37,275 nt of DNA from contig NDFF03000210.1 in assembly GCA_002150815.3 (NCBI GenBank), forward strand, positions 1 through 37,275, read 5' to 3'. Shown here piece after piece: positions 20,257 through 32,338 of the stretch (the stretch's first letter is position 1; every line of letters begins with the position of its first letter). The translations under genes were made by a program, and so were the position numbers. Under the pieces are notes generated by a model. That model saw nothing but the letters and a program-made list of their open reading frames with translations, was not told the origin of the DNA and ran no database searches. The DNA comes from Grammothele lineata (lineage: Eukaryota; Basidiomycota; Agaricomycetes; Polyporales; Polyporaceae).

Positions 20257-23200
20257 CTACCAGCTATCGTCCTCACTGCCCTCCTGGACCTCAATCTCCC
20301 CTTCCTCAGCGTCCTCGGTGTTATCGTCCTCGTCTTCGCTGAACTCGTCGGTAAAGTAGACGTCTGTGTCGAACTCCTCACCGTCAGTCTCCGACTCTGA
20401 GTAGTCGGATGGCGACCACTCAGAGTCCTCCACATCGAGATGACTATCGTCCCAATCGGCCAGCTCATTGGTAGGCTTCCCATCTGCGCTGACCTTGTTC
20501 CTTTCGGCGATGAGGAGATGCGGGCACGCACTTCGCACGCGTTCCCGGAGATCTTCATATAGCTTGAGATACATGGCCGATTTCCTGAGTCGAGCAGCAT
20601 GTCAGTACACGCCGTCAATCCTCAAGCAGATGCCACATACCGGGATGCGCATGCTGCCCTGCCCCGGTCACCACACTCCCGCTGCACGCGAGCGCGTTCG
20701 CGCCACCACCGGTACCAAAACGCGAAGAAACGTTGAACGCGGCGGATCTCCTCCTCCGTCAGGCCTAGTTCTTCCTTCCAACGATCGCACCGCGCGCTCA
20801 GGGTGAACCACTCGACGCGAACACCTACACACTAAGTCAAAAAACCACCATAAATCATATACATGTGATGCTTACCTTCGGCCTCGTAAACGTCGACTTC
20901 CCCACCGACATGCACACGGGTGGTCCAGATCCAAGAGATCTGCTTCTTCTTCTGGCCCAGCTTGCGATCTTTGTGGTAGAGATTCAGTTGGGTGCAATCC
21001 GCAGCAGTGAGAGGGGGGTAGTTCTTCTCGTCGGAGTCGTCGGCGATCACCATGAGCCGCTTACGGACGCGTTGATAGTCCTCCCGGTACTCCTTGATTT
21101 CCTGGTCGGCGCTGGCGACGCTTTTGCCGTTCCGAGTCTTCGATATCTGGCCAAAAGTACCCGCTGTTTGCTGCCAAAGGAAAGATTTGAGCCCGAGCTT
21201 GAGGCGAACACCTGCGAGCGCGTCGGCGAGCTGAACGCGGCGAATTTCTCGCTCCGCAGCCACTGCTGCGGCGCACTCAGGGTCCTGAATGACCTCGGGC
21301 GGATACGTGCTGGGCCAGGGGAGCGTCACATCAGCGACGTCGCGTTCGTCTTCGTAGAACGGTGGCCACTGGGCGTCGGGGTACTTTTTTTGAAGACGCG
21401 CAATAGTCTCGCCCAGGAGACCGTTGTGGTTCTCCATCCAACACGCGATCTTCGCATCTATCTTCTCGCGAGCTTCGTCGACTATGTCGTCGTCATCGTC
21501 GCCCTCGCCGGCGTTGCCGTGGTCGTCCTCTTCACCGTCGTCGACTGGAGTCGTCGCGACATGCTTGAGTGCGCGTCTTACAAGGGGGATGCTCGTCAGT
21601 GCTAGAGCAAGTCGGACGTGTTTGAAAACTCACTGGTCTCGTTCGATATCAAGGGCTTGCAGGAAGAGACCGACGAGCGACGTTGTGGTGGGGCCGGTAG
21701 ACTTGCCCAACGCAGTCCGCCGCCGCTTCCTTGGGTTGTCGACTTTGATTTCGACGTGTTTGTACTTTTTCTTGAGATCCTTCAGAGTCGGCTCTGCAAT
21801 GCTAGTCAGTAGGAATACGATGACAGTGAGTGGTTGCGTACCTTTGCCGCCCTCCGGTTCATACGGATTCTTGATACTCTTGCGATTGACGGTATCATTG
21901 AAAAGTTGCGTCTTGAACAGCTGCTCCCGTTCCTTCCAAGTGTCGAGGGGGAGCGAGCGCACCGTGACAGACTCCTCGAGCTCGGCTAACTGCGTCTTAG
22001 TTTTCTCAGACCACTCCATCGCCGTCTGCCACATCTTGACGATCCGCTTGTCTGTGGCCGACGTTAGCATCATGGGATAGATAGGGAGGCGGAAGCTTAC
22101 TGAGGCTGAACGTCTTGGTCATATTGACGTCTCCGTAATGCATGTTGAGCGTGTCTTGACGGTGACCGCCCGTCATCTCACGAATGAAACGGGTGATCCA
22201 ACGTAGGATCGACCACCGGCGTTCCGGTTCCTCACCATCTGTCAGACCTACTCCCGGTGTGTAATAGAACGAATTGAGGTAGCGACAGTTGCCGGTATGA
22301 GCAGGAGCGTGGAACTTGGGGATGAGGCGGACGATGGCTGGCCACACCTTCGGCAGGCCGAGCATGTTCGCCAGACGCTTGAGCCAGTTGACTCCGTAGA
22401 TGCAATTCACGTCGTAAGAGAAGAAGAACAGGAACAGGACCATCCAGAAGGACACCGCATTGACAGTGGCGAAGTCGACGTCGGCGTTCCTACGCGGTTG
22501 TCAATACACATCGCAAGTGACGCAGAGAACGTGGACGTACGTTTCTCCCTTTTCAATGTCGACGGTGCCGCATGGTAATGCATACCCGTGGCGTGCGCAT
22601 ACCACACTGACGAGGCCGGATTTCTTCTTGCCGTCGTAACGTCCCGACTTGATAGCGCTCGTGGCCTGGAAATCGCTGCAGATCTTGGTCTAACCAACAG
22701 TGAGCACGAGCGAGAGCCATATTGGGGCGAACTTACCTCTTTATTGACGTTCTTATCCTTCTTGTGCCTTTTCTTGTAGTCTTCGTGCTTCTGGTTATGG
22801 ACGAAGTAAGCTGCGCCATCGAGTAGGGAGGGGTCGTTTTCGTCGAGCTTCTTCTCGTGCTGGCAGAGCTGGAAGTTGCCGTCTTTCGCGATGAAGAGCG
22901 CGTCCTTGTACCGTTCGTCTTCCGGCCGGTTCTTCCAATCCGGATCCATGTTGACGCCAGGCTGGGGACAAGCGGGACATGGGATGGCGGTTGAGCCAGC
23001 TCGCAGTTTCTCCTTGGGCTCCAGTCCAGAACGCCGTAGGGTCACGAGGTATGACCATTGACGATGAGCCATCATAAGCTCCCGATAGCGGTTCTACGAG
23101 CGCACATCAAATAACATGAATATGATAAAGACGGGCTACTCACAGGCACCTCGTGTGAGAAGGCAAAGTTCGTCAACCGGCGAAGTGTCTTCCAAAAGTC

Positions 23201-24198
23201 TTGTGCTGACGTCTTGGCTTGTAGGGCCAGGCGATTGTAGAAGCGTAAGCACGGCGCAGTGAAGACAGTCTGGGTTTTGTCAAACGTAGCCGGCCAGAGA
23301 CCGACGTCCCATAACTGGAGCGGGTGTTCTTCAGCAGTTCTCGAGCAGCGGCAGAATCTGACGTTTAGTTCCTGTACGCCTGTGGTGTCGACAACCGTGA
23401 GACGTGAGTGCTTAGCCTTTGCCTTCGTATCCGTGTTCGGGCAGCGTTGACCACCATGACCTAGTTCAACCACAAGACCAAGCTTGCTCAGGGGAAAGGA
23501 TTCGAAAAAGTCGCCGTTCCAGCGCTCAACACGATGAAGAGGAGTGCGGGCATGGGCACCGACTACGCACGCAGCGCAAAACAGAGGGCGATGAAGACAG
23601 TCCGGGCAGCGGTAGTATGCGGGAAATTCGTGACATTCGGGGCAGCGTTTGCCCACGTTCGGGTCGACCTCGTGGCGATAGAATACATTGAGTAGCTTCT
23701 GGGCCCACGACTTGATGAAAACACCCATCGTCTGGCTGGGAGGCTAGTGCTGGCGTCAGGGCAGCGCTAGCGGACGGTCAATGGCGGACGTACAATGGTA
23801 TTGTTGGCCTCGGCGGGTTTCTTGCCTGTACCCGCAGTTGTATTGGGCCCGGTCTCCTTCGTCTGGGTGGTTGGGGGTGCGGTGGGCGTGGGTGGCACCG
23901 TTTGCTCGACGGGTTGCGGTGCGTCCGGGATGAGCGCATGATCGGGGAACTCTGGTGCGTCGATATCCATGGAGAAGTCGTCGGAGGTGCCGGAGCCACC
24001 AGCTTGGAGCTCGGCCGGCGGAGGCGGTATGGGGGGAAAGTCCTTCGAGAGGCCGGTTTTCGTGGGGGATAGGTAGTGTGTCGTTGTACCAGTCGAGGAA
24101 ACAGCCTGTGTAGCCATTCCTACCTTGATTCGCTGTCCAGGATCGCGAACAAACTTGACCACGCGTTTGTGAGGAGGTTTCTTGCCTGCGCCCGACAT
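20257..24198 (-). CDS. KDZ transposase with CxC2 zinc cluster, element 2 (1,165 aa, 10 exons)
   Basis: Predicted exons, in coding order, are 24198-23794, 23743-23144, 23093-22737, 22689-22541, 22489-22101, 22051-21842, 21793-21634, 21591-20876, 20824-20641 and 20584-20257 (3,498 nt, in frame). The N-terminus (1-135) is basic and then Pro/Thr-rich. A CxC2-type cysteine cluster follows: C169-x2-C172, C181-x2-C184, C191-x2-C194, H199, H205. The KDZ core has the likely catalytic Asp in NADVDF (about 509), the second in SYDVNC (about 530) and the Glu in LTDGEEPERRWS (590-593), plus PKFHAPAH and GGHRQDTLNMHYGD. A helical C-terminal part ends in an acidic tail. Acceptor 21592 is uncertain: GAG gives a 42-nt intron, while AAG at 21577 also keeps frame. 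All hallmarks are intact, so the enzyme may be active (inference). Confidence 0.88.
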
Positions 24199-25728
24199 TG
24201 TGAACGCGTGAGTGGAGGTGGGATGGATGAGCAAGAGAACAAGGCGCGTCGAGCCACTGAGAGGACGCGCACTACGCACCTTGTCTGGGCAACAAAGCTT
24301 GGTCTCTAGAACAATAGCTGGCATAATCTCAACGACGATGACGATCCCGATTGTTGCTAGCGCGCGTAGGACCGATGTATGTTGGCCTTTGCGGGAATTC
24401 GAGAGTGTTCCGGCGGTTTCAGTACGATGAAAGAGCGAGATCGACACGAGAAGGCGAGCCTTGGATTCTGAGAGTACGAATGAAAGTGCCGGGTGTGGGT
24501 AGAGTTGGTTGACGGAGCGGGGAGGGGGAGGGATGGTGCCCAATACGCCAGGCTGCTAACCCTTGAGACGTTGTCAGTACCAGGCGGATGTTCGCTGTCT
24601 CAACCGCTCACGCTGAGCAGGAGCGCATGCGAACAACCTCCCGCAACAAAGACCTGCTGGCGTTTGTCGCAGAGAGGGCCCGGGAAAGCATGGGAGGACA
24701 TATGATTGCCCGACAAGAAGGAAGGGGGGGCGAGTCTTGCGGCAATATGGGAGTAAACTAGCGAGGTACTCACGGGAGAAGCCATATCCGTTTTCCAGCT
24801 ACAGGGCATCTCCAACCTTGCTGTATGTTGAAACCAGAGGGAATCACGAGGCAAGGAGCTTGAGCAGGCGAGAGGTGTCAGGCGCAGGCGAGAGTATGGA
24901 GGGGGCGGCGGATGAGGGAAAGCGTTCAGCTGTGCGGGAAGGATTGTGAAATGATGGCCGCTGGGCGGGCCGGGCCCGCGGTGCACCGAATGCGGCGCGC
25001 GTGCGAGACCAGCCACGGGCGACAGAAACTTGCGCTCGCTCTCGACATGTGACTTCAGAACTCATTTCATGCTGCTACTAAGTTAGTATATAGATTACCT
25101 GCTGAACTTACTGTGCGATTATGTCTTACAAACGTAGCGAATTATTGCTCGACGCGCAACCGCCAGAGACGCCCGGGACTTAAGGCTGCGAACTCGCTGA
25201 GCGGAATGAAGATGCCGGTGACCCGGGCGCCCGGCAGCAGCGTGAGCGCTGAGCGCTGCTCACCGGCACCGTTGACGGCGACTGGATACTCAGCGAGCGC
25301 TGTCAGCGACGCGTCTTTCCCTCGACACTACAACGCCAGTCCACCCGCTGGCTCTCGCGTTCTTGTCTTCTGCGTTCCTCTCCGTTACGCGCCATTTCAT
25401 CTCGACATCTACCCTGCTCTCGGCTTCTACATCGACTCGTCTCGGCCCCGCCCCTTCCTCTATCCACCTCGGTCGTGCGACGAACGGCATCCGCTCTTCG
25501 TTGCCCTGAGTCTTGCATCGCGCGGAGGACACTCCTGCTGCATGCCTTCCTCCCCGTCTTGAATCCGCATCAGCAAATCCCATCCCTCACTGGTCCCTAC
25601 AGGGCGCGCGACTGCTGTTCGTCTGTTCGTCTGTATGTGCAGCTCTGCCCCCGCCGCCACTCGTTTTACTAAACACAGACTTAGCGTTACAATTCTTCTT
25701 CTGTCCTCAAGCACCAACGTCGCCCCGC
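24199..25728. other. Divergent intergenic region of element 2
   Basis: About 1.5 kb separates the transposase start from the plus-strand cargo genes and must hold both promoters. Open frames here (24600-25016 minus, 25113-25562 plus) are low in complexity and lack domains. The only clear structure is the hairpin at 25214-25267. No TATA box could be assigned with confidence. Confidence 0.5.
25214..25267. repeat. Long imperfect palindrome between divergent genes
   Basis: The outer arms GCCGGTGA and TCACCGGC are perfect. Inner arms GCAGCG and CGCTGC also pair, and the centre holds the AGCGCT palindrome. It could extrude as a cruciform or bind a dimeric regulator of the flanking genes; neither is shown. 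Confidence 0.65.
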
Positions 25729-25914
25729 ATGCCCACATGGGCAGAATTGGTACGACAACTGTCCTGCTCCTTTGAATATTTCCTTACCCACGCACTTGGC
25801 AGTACGTGGACACTGTCTCGAAGGATCTCAATGCGGAAACGGGTTTAGGTTTGCGATCCTCAGGTCCAGGTACGCTCACTCTAAACATGCGCACACTGCA
25901 ATCACTAAGCTAGG

Positions 25915-27965
25915 ATGGTAGTGCCTCGCATTTCTCTGACGGCTCTCGACGCTCGAGTAGCGTTGGACTTTGGAGGATTGGATGTCGTCATTACCAGCCC
26001 CAGCCAGTCTTACGTCCCTCAGTTTCCATACATTTTGGGTGGACGCGTTGTCGCTCGCAAAGACGGCTTTTGGGGAGGCCAAGAGTATAGCCGGTGGCCT
26101 CAGCAGTACCACATAGAGGTCGTTCATCATATGTGTATACCCACGCTCCCGGACCCTACTGGCCTTGGCCCAAGCGTTTCCATCTGGCAAGCCGTCTGTC
26201 CTGCAGACTTCGAGCGAGCTCCCAGCATTGGCCTGGGTGATCACGGTTATGCCTGTCAGGCGTTTCAGCAGAACCTGTCCCGCGAAGTAGAGCGAGCTAT
26301 AGCACGGTTCACGCGTGCTGGAAAGGGCCGGGAGGAAGAGCGGAAGAAGGAGGGATACCGTCTGTGCACGTTGGCCCGCAACGCCATCCAGCGACTGCAA
26401 AGGATCCCGGGCACTTATCAACATGTCGTGGCGACAATCGCTCATGTGCAACGACTCGTCCTGGAACTGTCTGGCTTCTCCACTTACATCGATGTCGTCC
26501 GTCCTCGCCTCCGCGACCCTAAGTACTCCACGTATGTAGCATTAGATGTACGAGGGGGCTTCCTCAACGAGCCTGCGCACGCTCAAGAATTCTTTCGTGT
26601 CGGCGTCCCGTTCTGGTTGTTCCAGAAATACACGCCAGCCATAACCATTCTCGACGTCGTCTCTTCCTATACTCCCATTTCGTCTGCTCTCTCCCTCGAA
26701 CCTGCGTTCCCGGTGGCAGAGAAACCTATGTACGATCCCACCGGCACCTGGCAAGACCCCTCCAAATGGGCCCCGCATCACTGCTTCGCACATCCGTTAT
26801 GTTCGCCTCCGCCTCGCTCCCTCCCCTAATCGATCCCGTACCTCCTTCAAATGCGGCCACATCAGGGGAGAGCTCCGTGAAGGTGCCCGCCGCGAAATGC
26901 CAGAAAACTACTCAGGTCAATGATGGAGCGTCCACATCTGCGAAGACAGGGAAGGCCCGGCGCGGCAAACGGGGTACCAAAAACAAGCAGCCACGCCCTG
27001 CATATCCTGCCTTCACGTTCATGTTGCCACCGCCATCCTCTCCACGTCTTCCGACTACGTGGTCTGAAGCTCTCCAGGCGGCGCCTGTGCTCCCAGATAC
27101 TCCCCCGCACGCGCCGACATTCTACTTTCCTCCCCCGTTCTTGTTCTGGGAGGTGAATACAAAGTCCTCCCATTACATGCACAATTGGTTGCGCATCAGC
27201 GACTTCGCCCGTCAACGTCTGGTGGACACCTCGATCAGTGGTAATCCTCTGCGCATCGCCGAGTGGCGAGAAGCTTTGCATGGGGACTACACTACGCCTG
27301 CCGCACCCGGTTCGAACGAGGGATCGGGCCAGAGGTCAAGTCAAGCGCTCTCCGCCTCAGAGCAAGCAGCGCACGAGCGCAGACTTGCTCTCCGTAGACT
27401 CTTCGCGTGTGCTGGCGGTCTGCCGTCATACGACCCGGCCCAGCACGCATCCTGGGGCGCTCACAGTCTTCTCGCGACCGATCTCTTGGAGAACGCGCGG
27501 ATCTGGATGGCCATAGTTTGGGAGCTGCACGAGGTGAACTGGAGATGCGAGTTGCGCGAACTCGACAGGGAGATGCTGCGCGCAGCCATTGGAAAAAACG
27601 CGCTATTTGAATGGGATCGCGCTGACGCCGTTGCGAAGGTTTGGGGAGGGATCGGCACGCTCAGTGTCTTCCCCGAGAGCACGGAGCATCCGGTCGCTGA
27701 TATGTGGGATCTTCCTGACGCGCCGGGCTGGCAAGACAGACCAGATCGACGCGAGTCCCTCCTCGCCTTCCTAGCTGTTATGTCGAGTTGGCCAGGCTTC
27801 CCGCAAGAGCTGTGGGCGAACCTTGCCGCGATGAAGCAGAACCAGCAAGTTCAGCTGGCGCGCACAGAGGAGACTGCGGTCGCTTTCTATGTTCGCTGTT
27901 TCCACGAACACTTTGGCCGTCTCCCTACTCCTCCCGCTCACCCTCCTTTCCCATTTCCTCGCTAG
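25915..27965 (+). CDS. Cargo protein of element 2, expanded agaricomycete family (about 660 aa)
   Basis: Two frames together match my memory of one basidiomycete protein family without known function. Frame one (25915-26829) ends with the conserved VALDVRGGFLNEPAHAQEFF and GVPFWLF. Frame two (from about 26866) has a Lys/Arg linker, FTFMLPPPSS, TWSEALQAAP, YMHNWLRISDFARQ and WREALHGDY, then a helical C-terminus ending at 27965. The frames differ by one base. An intron 26801-26865 would join them in frame (661 codons). It has a CTAAT branch site and CAG acceptor but a poor donor, GTTCGC; a frameshift is the alternative. Small in-frame upstream exons may extend the N-terminus to an ATG at 25729, but they need weak splice sites. 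The role in transposition is unknown. Confidence 0.6.
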
Positions 27966-28148
27966 CTGTCTTGTCATACCTTTCATGCCACGTTCTGGAC
28001 TCGATAATTGTTGTACAAATGACATTCGTTTGTGACGCGCTCACCCAGGTTTTGTGTGCGCTTTGTCAGGGGCGCGGGCCACACACCCGGCGCGGAACTA
28101 CATTGCGTGGCCACAATCTACAAAACGAGGGCGATGGTCCAGGTGCGC

Positions 28149-28158
28149 ATAAAAAGGC
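28149..28158 (+). promoter_or_regulatory. TATA-like box before the 472-aa gene
   Basis: CATAAAAAGG lies about 100 bases upstream of the start codon at 28248, a usual distance for fungal TATA boxes. Confidence 0.45.
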
Positions 28159-28247
28159 TCGACGTTGTAGCTCTAATCCGCGTCCCTCGCCTCTCGCCAC
28201 TCCAGCTGCACTCGCTCATATCCCGCCCTTCACGAAACTCAGACATC

Positions 28248-29926
28248 ATGCCCGGCCCCGAGTGGCTCAAGAAAGACCTCGATAACGGGATCGACCAGAA
28301 GGCGTGGCTCCTCCGGCGCATGCGCGAGGAGAAAGACGCCTTCGCACTCTCTGGCGAGAAGGTCAGCGTCGCGTCTATTGGTAAGAAACTAGCGGGGGAG
28401 TTCGAGGTGGAGTTTCCACCCCTGCGATGCTTCTTGAAGGCGAACGGGAAAATGGAAAAGGAGGGGGAGGCAAGGTGGCGGACGAGGAACCGTCCAGAGG
28501 TGCGTCTAACATTCACCTCATATAGACTTCGCGCTCATTCTGTCTGCGACAGCAAACACGACGCTGGGTTCAATTGAACTGGCAGTCAGTCCAGGACGCC
28601 CTTGGCACAGTTGCGGCCGCTCCAGCGTCTCGGCCGCGCCAGGATCTCTTGGATTCCCGTGAGGCTGGTGTGGTCAAGACCCGCACCAAGAGCGCACGCG
28701 ACTTGTGGGTAGCTGACCACCCCGATATTGCGGAGCAAACGACGTTGAAGCTCAAGGCCGATGGCGTCACCGACCCCAAGGAGTTGATAATTGCCATCAA
28801 CAAGGCACGCTCCAGCACTATAGCCACCTCAAAGGCCGACGGCTCTTTTGCGGAGTATGAAGAGCGTGCGCAACTGCTGAAGGAAGAGGCAGCGGCGGCC
28901 CGTGCAGTGGATGGTGCGAAGGACGAAGACGACGCGGAAACCGAGTCGGATCGGCGCCAGCGGTGAGTGTCTACATATCGCCTTCACTACAAACAACGCT
29001 CACAACGTTATGAAAGTGTTCTCGATGACGCTCAATATACGTTGCAAACGCGTATCGTCGATCTCTCGGCTGTCACTGAACTTGACATTGTTGTGGTGTA
29101 TTCAGGCTTGAGCGCTGATGGTCATCCGACGAAGTGGATGTGCGTACCTTCGTTATCATTCACACGTGTTCTAAACATTTTGTAGCTTGGGCAGCGACGA
29201 TGAGCTGGTCGAGCTCGTCCTCGCCCAGGGGCACTTCAATGCTGAACTGGATGCCTTCTTCGCAGCACGTCACAAAGAGCAAGTACCCGGCATTCGATCC
29301 AAGGTCACGCCGTCGCCGTCGGGAAATGAGCACGAACGCGAGGGTGAATCCCATGACACAGGCCACGTTGCAGGTGTACGTATCATCGTTTCTACGCGCG
29401 CATATAGACTGATCACCGGTCACCTTACATAGACTTCTCCGGCGGCGTCCAGCACGCCGACGAGTGGTTCCTCTGAACCGATGCAGGAGGCGCCCGTCAA
29501 CGAGGAGCTCCCAGCGAACACATCTAGCTCGGCCAACTCCGAAGGGGATGTGGTCAAGGACGTCGAACTGGGCAAAGACGGCCCATCGTCTTCCAAGGTC
29601 GTTTCCGACCATTCGACTGAGCCGCCCAAGGGCCACTCCGAGAATCAAAGCGACGCCGAGAAGCGGCCGCTTGAAGAGTACGTCCTGTGCCCGTTCATAG
29701 CAGCTACCGTACTCATCAGACATGTAGGTGCAAAAAGGACGAAGGTCGCTCTACACGCGCCAAACGAGTCCGTACGACACCCGCTGTCACGGAGCCCGCC
29801 GCACCCACAGAGGTGTCTGCAAAGGGCAAGAGGGGTGCTAAGAAGAGTGGTCGGGCGAAGAAGGTAGCGGATAGCGACACGGGTGACGCTGCGGGGCCAC
29901 TACGCCGGTCCCAGCGCCACAAGTAG
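28248..29926 (+). CDS. Accessory protein of element 2 (472 aa, 6 exons)
   Basis: Exons 28248-28499, 28553-28962, 29017-29139, 29186-29375, 29433-29677 and 29728-29926 join in frame (1,419 nt, no stop). The layout parallels the 520-aa cargo protein of element 1. A basic N-terminus is followed by a helical segment that may bind DNA (KSARDLWVADHPDI to FAEYEERAQLLKEEA, about residues 120-190). Then comes a globular block (VTELDIVVVYSG, DDELVELVLAQG, about 235-300), and finally a long Ser/Glu-rich region ending in a Lys/Arg-rich tail suited to nuclear import. The third-exon acceptor is AAG, the only AG available. The start ATG begins MPGPEWLKKDL. The family is expanded in agaricomycetes; the function is unknown and HMG-like DNA binding is inference. 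Confidence 0.8.
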
Positions 29927-30850
29927 TGGTTCGCTGCGGACCCATGGCTGTCAGTATGTTCTCTATCTCACAAGTTGACTCTCTTGGGCGTGTGCCTATT
30001 TGTACTATATACATCGTGTGCGTTACCGTAATAGAGTTGTAGTCCTCTGTTTGGGATACGTGCGCGCACCGCGCATCGTTCCGGTTGACGAGTGACGCCT
30101 CGCAGACGATGTTCCACAGTGTAAGCCAGACGTGATTTGACTTGGCTTCTGCTGAAACGCACCGCATTTTCAGGCTCGTGAAGTTCAATCTTGCGCGGCA
30201 CGCGACTACGGCGATTGATGACACGCGCACATGTACGTCCCGACATCGCGGGGCCGCTCAACGCATTGGAGCCTCCGCGCTGCCCATGGAAACTTCGTGT
30301 GATCGACATCAACACCCCGCCTGAGAAGGGTAGGACCCTATTCGTTCCACCCTAATCAACGCAGAACGTCTTCATGAAGGTCCATGATCGACAAGGACGA
30401 CCACTCAAAAACGCACTCGCAGTGGTTCGCGACTGTCCCCCGCCCCCGTTGACGCGACCGTGTCCTGAAACTGTATTGTGGCCCACGCACGTCTCCCCTT
30501 TCTCGCGAGCCTATATATGCTACGTAAACATGATGTTGTTAGTTTAGTGCTACCGAATCTCTATGTGCGCCCACATTGAGTAGCACATCGCCGACGGTAT
30601 ACAACCGCCAACGGCGTTCTACAGTAGTCGCTGTCAGGCTTCACAGACTTGGGCCGCAGATCAAGGGCCACACCACGGTATGTTGTTTCCGAATGTTCTT
30701 TCACAGCGTGAGATCTTAAAACTGGTGGCCACAGTGCACAATAGACAATCCGGAGCTTTGTTCAAGAATGAAAGCGTGAGCATACCGGTGACGATGCACA
30801 CATATAAACGCCAGTGGAACCCCCGATGCCAGTCACGCCGCTCGTACGCC
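29927..30850. other. Intergenic region in element 2
   Basis: These 924 bases separate two same-strand cargo genes. I see no gene in them. Short open frames lack domains. The last part carries a TATA-like box. Confidence 0.45.
30801..30810 (+). promoter_or_regulatory. TATA-like box before the 335-aa gene
   Basis: CATATAAACG lies about 45 bases upstream of the ATG at 30851. The spacing suggests a short leader. It also favours that ATG over an in-frame upstream one at 30680. Confidence 0.45.
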
Positions 30851-32078
30851 ATGGCGCCCTACTCCCCCACCCCCTCTCGCAAGCGTACCCGCAGCTATCC
30901 CAATACCCCAACCTCACGCAATAAGCGAGCTGGTGCTGCTCGCGCTGCATTCTTGGCACTCAAGAGTCCGGTCAAGACAGTGGATACCAAGGACGCCGCG
31001 CTTCTTCGTTTCAAGATGTTCGTGAAGGCTCTCGCGGACGACCAGCCACCCTGTGAGCGACTGTGTCACCATAACGCCGGCGAACTGCAGGTGCAGTATC
31101 TCACTGGCTCGCGGGACGATGGGCGTTATTACTGTCTGGTATGTTCAGCATTTTAATTAGCATGTCTGTTACTAGGAGGCTTACCGAACTTCTAGTGTGA
31201 TAACGACGAATGCCCATACTACCACAAGGTCCAATTCGTTACCGCGCGCCTCTCACGGGAAGATAAGAAGACCTTGGAAGAACGCCGCGAGCTGTACAAG
31301 ATGTCCGTGAGGGTGGTTGAGGGAATTACGGAGATGGAGAAGCAGATGATCGAGCGTAAAGGAGATGCCGCTCAGTCTTCCGACGACGAAGATATATCGA
31401 GCGACGATGGTAATCTTGCAGTGTTGTGTATCACTCATACGGACGTACTGATAACCTTGTTAGAATCCATGCCTTACACCCCTAGTCATTCTCAGCGGGC
31501 CCACATGGCCAATACCTCGCGGGCCAGCACTGCCAGCTTGCCGCGCCAGACTTTGAAACCCGCGTACACCACGATGTCGAAACCGTCGACCTCTAAGACG
31601 GTAGCTACTTCCATTCACGAAGGACGTGAGGGCTCGCAGTACATGAACATCATCGCTTATCTGAAGGTACGCTCTACATGTCATTCAAACTCCTTGCTAT
31701 TGAACGCGTGCTAAAACGATGTCAGGACGGGGAACCGCCGGTCTCTTACGAGTTTCCTGTGGGTAGGGGTGTACTGCCTTGTCGTATGTTTACGCCATAC
31801 GACCTCGACGGCTCGCGCGAAGTTGCGTACTTTACCGTGCGCTCTGGCGAGTGGCGCTTCGCCATTCCGTCAGATCTGGACAGTTGGATGGACCTCGGTG
31901 TCACAAACGAGGACACAATGGTCTGGGTGAAGAACGGGCTCATTGATCTCCCCGGTATTGATTATTACACAGGTAAACCTCTCGTGCCGTCCTCGAACAA
32001 ACTTGTCACTTATCTATGACAGATGATATTGGCTCTCCGGAATGGGGCCCTCTGTGCGCGTACACGGCGGCGGGATGA
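30851..32078 (+). CDS. Cargo protein of element 2 with GRF-like zinc cluster (335 aa, 5 exons)
   Basis: Exons 30851-31138, 31196-31409, 31464-31666, 31726-31972 and 32023-32078 join in frame (1,008 nt). The N-terminus (1-35) is basic and Ser/Pro-rich, likely nuclear. Residues 68-108 resemble a GRF-type zinc finger: C68, C72/H73, then GRYYCLC, C102 and PYYHK, close to the family pattern of Cys, Cys/His, GRxFYxC and C-FF-W. Such fingers bind single-stranded nucleic acid in topoisomerase and nuclease partners. A charged helix (110-155) and an acidic SSDDEDISSDD stretch follow. The C-terminal 110 residues (VSYEFPVGRGVLPC to GPLCAYTAAG) form an unknown globular block. It is the last gene before the right palindrome array. 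The zinc-finger call is from pattern only. Confidence 0.72.
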
Positions 32079-32330
32079 TCCTTCGAACATCGTGTATGAA
32101 CGAGTGGCTGGGAGCGTGGCCGACGTGCTACTCGATGTACTACGTTGTACTAGTAGCCGCGTTGGACTAGGAATAGCATTGTTGACTGCTCGCGAGCGCG
32201 AACTACATAAACCCGGAATGCCCTTGAGATGCTAGCACTGTACACGGCGCGCGCGTACTGTAGCCTTGGCAAGCTTCAAGTTGCGGCTCGAGCATTCAGG
32301 AGCTCACGCGCGCGGACTCACTCTCGCGAA
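32079..32330. other. Spacer between last cargo gene and right array
   Basis: No gene is seen in these 250 bases. They probably hold the 3' end of the 335-aa gene's transcript. Confidence 0.4.
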
Positions 32331-32338
32331 TGTAAGTC

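Noticed and set aside
20865..21605. A 246-codon plus-strand open frame
   Set aside because: It is antisense to exon 8 of the KDZ transposase and shows no domain.
24600..25016. A 138-codon minus-strand frame in the divergent region
   Set aside because: Low-complexity Pro/Ser/Leu composition, no domain and no good splice or promoter context.
25915..32078. TET/JBP dioxygenase as KDZ cargo
   Set aside because: Such genes are known near fungal KDZ elements, but I found no HxD plus downstream His/Arg pattern in any cargo protein of either element.
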